Assembly (NCBI GenBank): GCA_963818775.1
Contig: CAWFUF010000011.1
Coordinates: 434,001 to 498,000 of the forward strand
DNA length: 64,000 bases
Source of the DNA: JAMXLO01 sp963818775
GTDB taxonomy: Bacteria > Pseudomonadota > Alphaproteobacteria > Acetobacterales > Acetobacteraceae
Reading direction: 5' to 3'
The translations under genes were made by a program, and so were the position numbers. A model generated the notes under the pieces. It was not told where the DNA came from and ran no database searches. It saw only the letters and a list, made by a program, of their open reading frames with translations. Positions 61,494 through 64,000 of this stretch are shown one piece after another. How positions within the stretch are numbered: the stretch's first letter is position 1; each line of letters opens with the position of its first letter.

Positions 61494-62675
61494 ATGCCGA
61501 ACTTCTGGCAGGCATTGCACGATGCGGTGGTCTTCGGACTGCACGTCGAGCGGCGATTTGAACCCTTCTTTCGCCCGGCGGTCGATGCTGTGCTGCGCGA
61601 ACCGTTGGCAAATCTCATTCAGTACTTGATCAACCGGCAGCGTCAGGATGAAGGGCTCAAACTCGCCGAGGAGCGGCCGTTGCCGGGCGAGGAGGAGGCA
61701 CTCCAGACGATCATCGACACGATGGCAGAGTACATGCGCCGACACTGGCAGCCAGGGAACTATCAGCGCGCGGGCAACACCAAGACGCACGGCGTAGTGC
61801 GCGGCACGGTGACGATCCGCGATGACCTGCCGGAGCATATGCGACGCGGTGTGTTCGCCGAACCACGCGAGTATCGCGCGTGGGTGCGGTTCTCCGGGCC
61901 TGGACCCGATTGGCCGCGCGACATCGACGACGTTGGCTTTGTCAGCTGCGCCATCAAGTTGATGGGAGTGCCCGGCCCCAAACTGCTGGATGATGAGAAA
62001 TTCACGCAGGACTTCCTGTCCATCTGCACCCCAACCTTCGTCACGCCGAACGTGGTTGCCAACGCCACGCTGCAGCAGTGGATACTTAAGGGCAGGCCGC
62101 TGTATTACTTTGCCGATCCGCACGATTCGCACATGCTTGACGGACTGATGCAGTCGCTGTGGAACAAGACGCAATACAACCCTTTAGGCGAGCGCTACTG
62201 GAGTTGCGTGCCCTATCTGCTCGGCGAGGGGCAGGCGATGATGTACTCGGTCTATCCTCGCTCGAAAGTATACCGAAAGATTCCGCGACTGCCGCTGCGG
62301 CCACCCGACAACTACCTGCGCAACAACATGGTGAAGACGCTGGCCGAACAGGATGTCGAATTTGACATCATGCTGCAGGTGCAGACCGAGCCGTTCCGGA
62401 TGCCTATCGAGGATGCTGCGGTGCGCTGGCCGGAAAAACTGTCGCCATTCATTCCGGCGGCGCGTCTGCACATACCACGCCAGACCTTTGACTCTCCGGC
62501 GCAGCTGGCCTTCGCCAACAACCTATCGCTGAACCCATGGCATTGCATCCCGGAGCATCGCCCGCTGGGCAACCAGAGCCGCGCACGGCGCCGCATGTAC
62601 TGGGAGCTGTCGCAGTTCCGCCAGAGGATAAACAGCACGCCGCATATCGAACCAACCGGCGACGAGGTATTTTGA
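61494..62675 (+). CDS. Catalase-fold haem protein (catalase-related / allene-oxide-synthase-like)
   Basis: 393 aa, shorter than true catalases. Seen: a possible distal His in KTHGVVRGTVTIRDDLPEHM, the barrel strands YRAWVRFSGPG and VGFVSCAIKLMGVPGPKLLD, a FLSICTPTFVTPN segment, and HRPLGNQSRARRRMYWELSQ near the end, where an RxxxY arrangement could supply the proximal Tyr. These features match catalase-related haem enzymes that act on organic or fatty-acid hydroperoxides rather than dismuting H2O2. The start ATG at 61494 has GGGGAG upstream. It is divergent from the DyP operon and probably belongs to the same peroxide or lipid-oxidation pathway. Confidence 0.85.
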   Translation: MPNFWQALHDAVVFGLHVERRFEPFFRPAVDAVLREPLANLIQYLINRQRQDEGLKLAEERPLPGEEEALQTIIDTMAEYMRRHWQPGNYQRAGNTKTHGVVRGTVTIRDDLPEHMRRGVFAEPREYRAWVRFSGPGPDWPRDIDDVGFVSCAIKLMGVPGPKLLDDEKFTQDFLSICTPTFVTPNVVANATLQQWILKGRPLYYFADPHDSHMLDGLMQSLWNKTQYNPLGERYWSCVPYLLGEGQAMMYSVYPRSKVYRKIPRLPLRPPDNYLRNNMVKTLAEQDVEFDIMLQVQTEPFRMPIEDAAVRWPEKLSPFIPAARLHIPRQTFDSPAQLAFANNLSLNPWHCIPEHRPLGNQSRARRRMYWELSQFRQRINSTPHIEPTGDEVF

Positions 62676-62791
62676 CTGTGAACCTGCCACACGTTTCTTC
62701 TGCCGATATCCAGCCGACCGCCCCGCTTGCGTTTGCCGCACAGCCGTCAGCATACTGGCGGGGGGACGCTTCAACAACGTAAGGGAAAGCG

Positions 62792-64000
62792 ATGGACAGT
62801 CAGTTCGATCTGTTGCTGCGCGGCGGACGAGTGATCGATCCCGCATCAGACCGAGACGGTGTTGCCGATATCGGCATCAGCGCCGGTCGTATTGCGGCGA
62901 TCGAACCCACGCTTCCCGCGGATGTCGCGCGAGAGGTGATAGATGTTGGGGGGAAGATCGTCACCGCCGGTATGATCGATACGCACGCCCATGTCTATCA
63001 GCACGTCACCGGCCGTTTCGGTCTCAATGCCGACATGGTGGGCGTTCGCTCCGGTGTCACCACCGTGGTGGACCAGGGCGGCCCAAGCTGCATGACCATC
63101 CCCGGCTTTCGGCATTTCGTCGTCGAAAAATCAGAAACCCGTGTCCTGTGCTTCATTTCCGCCTATCTGGTCGGCGGCCTGGAGGGCCATCTCTATCCGT
63201 CGCTGTACGGTCCGGACCAGGTGGACGTTAAGGCAACAATTCGTGCCGCGCGCGCCAATCCGGACATCGTGCGCGGCGTGAAGGCGCATGCGGAAATTGG
63301 CGGCGCATCGCGCTGGGGTCTGGAGGTAATCAGGCTCGGCAAGCGCATTTCCAGCGAACTCGGCGTTCCGCTCTACATCCACCTTGGTCAGCTCTGGCCG
63401 GTCAAGGACGGCGCCACGATCGATCCTGACGAAGTGGTGCAGGCACTTATGCCTCTGATGGAGCCGGGCGACGTGCTGGCGCATCCCTTCACACGACATC
63501 CAGGAGGTTTCGTCTCAGCCGCAACCGGCGATGTCCATCCCGTCGTGTGGGCGGCGCTGGAACGCGGCGTGACGGTCGATGTCGGACACGGCTCGCATTT
63601 CAGCTTCGAGATGGCACGTCGCACCATTGAAGCCGGTATTCGCCCGCACACGCTCGGCGCCGACATGCACGGTTACAACGTTCGAGTAACCGGCGTTGGC
63701 GATGCGGCCGCGCGCCAGGACAACCCGTTCTTCGGTGTCGCTCCGTTCAATCTGACGCACGCGATGACCGAATTGCTGACGCTGGGTATTCCGTTGCCGG
63801 AGGTGATCGCGACGGTCACCAGCAATCCCGCACGCATGGTGCAGATGCAGGATAGTATCGGCGCGTTGCTGCCCGGACGCGAGGCCGACATTTCGGTGCT
63901 CGATCTGCTGCGTGGTCGCTTCACGCTGTCGGACAACAGTGGCGAGAAGGTCATCGCGCAGGAGATGCTCACGCCAGCCTTCTCGATCCGCGCAGGCAGG
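62792..64000 (+). CDS. Amidohydrolase/deacetylase family metallohydrolase (3' end outside window)
   Basis: At least 403 residues from the ATG at 62792 (AAGGGAAAGCG upstream), still open at the window edge. Seen: a beta-sandwich start (DLLLRGGRVIDPASDRDG), the metal motif MIDTHAHVYQHVTGRFG, a conserved Lys in RGVKAHAEIGG, the metal His in PLYIHLGQL and TVDVGHGSHFSFEMA, and a late Asp in LGADMHGYNV. This pattern fits the EF_0837/AHA_3915-type amidohydrolase/deacetylase group. It follows the catalase-fold gene by 116 nt on the same strand, with an unclear link to the haem locus. Confidence 0.85.
   Translation, partial: MDSQFDLLLRGGRVIDPASDRDGVADIGISAGRIAAIEPTLPADVAREVIDVGGKIVTAGMIDTHAHVYQHVTGRFGLNADMVGVRSGVTTVVDQGGPSCMTIPGFRHFVVEKSETRVLCFISAYLVGGLEGHLYPSLYGPDQVDVKATIRAARANPDIVRGVKAHAEIGGASRWGLEVIRLGKRISSELGVPLYIHLGQLWPVKDGATIDPDEVVQALMPLMEPGDVLAHPFTRHPGGFVSAATGDVHPVVWAALERGVTVDVGHGSHFSFEMARRTIEAGIRPHTLGADMHGYNVRVTGVGDAAARQDNPFFGVAPFNLTHAMTELLTLGIPLPEVIATVTSNPARMVQMQDSIGALLPGREADISVLDLLRGRFTLSDNSGEKVIAQEMLTPAFSIRAGR

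Overview
The window is about 64 kb of high-GC DNA from a chromosome-like, gene-dense region. Several features point to an alphaproteobacterium: a MucR/Ros-type regulator, a short lipoprotein resembling the DUF3035/BamF family, GluQ, many ABC and catabolic genes, and interspersed palindromic repeats of types common in that class. A Rhodospirillales/Acetobacteraceae or Rhizobiales member is most likely, but no rRNA or other phylogenetic marker is present to settle it. I saw no tRNA, rRNA, CRISPR array, phage module or intact IS element.

Layout. 0-5 kb (minus): a branched-chain amino-acid-type ABC transporter operon (livK-H-M-G-F, livF cut by the window edge), divergent from two NodB/PuuE-type deacetylases (5.1-6.9 kb). 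6.9-10.1 kb: SGNH hydrolase, lipoprotein, gluQ and a carboxylesterase. 10.1-10.8 kb has no recognisable gene. 10.8-15.6 kb: a dipeptide-epimerase homologue lacking the second lysine of its KxK motif, an AbiJ-like nuclease-domain protein, a GxxExxY gene bounded by inverted repeats, an SDR and an HNH protein. 15.6-20.9 kb (plus): DUF2235 hydrolase, APH-type kinase, a divergent enolase paralogue, a D-2-hydroxyacid dehydrogenase and a lone PotC-like permease. 20.9-26.0 kb: two tandem aminotransferases, a double-GNAT protein and a two-gene polysaccharide-type exporter, most of them overlapping. 26-31.8 kb: an amidohydrolase, an MFS carrier and an ATP-grasp/alpha-E pair.

31.8-36.8 kb (plus): an orphan molybdenum hydroxylase large subunit, a luciferase-like monooxygenase, thiD and tenA, probably a pyrimidine/thiamine-fragment salvage operon. 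36.8-45.2 kb: catabolic genes (GMC oxidoreductase, CoxG, TPP enzyme, frameshifted 2-oxoglutarate dioxygenase, alpha/beta-hydrolase-fold protein with Lys at the nucleophile site, TauD-type dioxygenase, VOC protein, acyl-CoA-dehydrogenase-like oxidase). 45.3-46.3 kb holds the remains of a fucose-type module: a frameshifted FucU/RbsD gene and a heavily decayed lactonase gene. 46.4-48.7 kb: mucR, arfB and a TPR protein.

48.8-52.8 kb: a Ugp-like importer (two permeases and a binding protein) with a frameshifted GpdQ-like phosphodiesterase, which together suggest glycerophosphodiester uptake and hydrolysis. The binding protein's signal peptide appears to be encoded by an interspersed repeat. 52.9-53.7 kb: a membrane anti-sigma-like protein without an adjacent sigma factor. 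53.8-62.7 kb is a compact redox locus: a large di-haem cytochrome c and a GMC oxidoreductase on the plus strand, a DyP peroxidase with two unrecognised proteins on the minus strand, and a divergent catalase-fold haem protein. I regard this as the best candidate for an undescribed system. The window ends inside an amidohydrolase/deacetylase gene.
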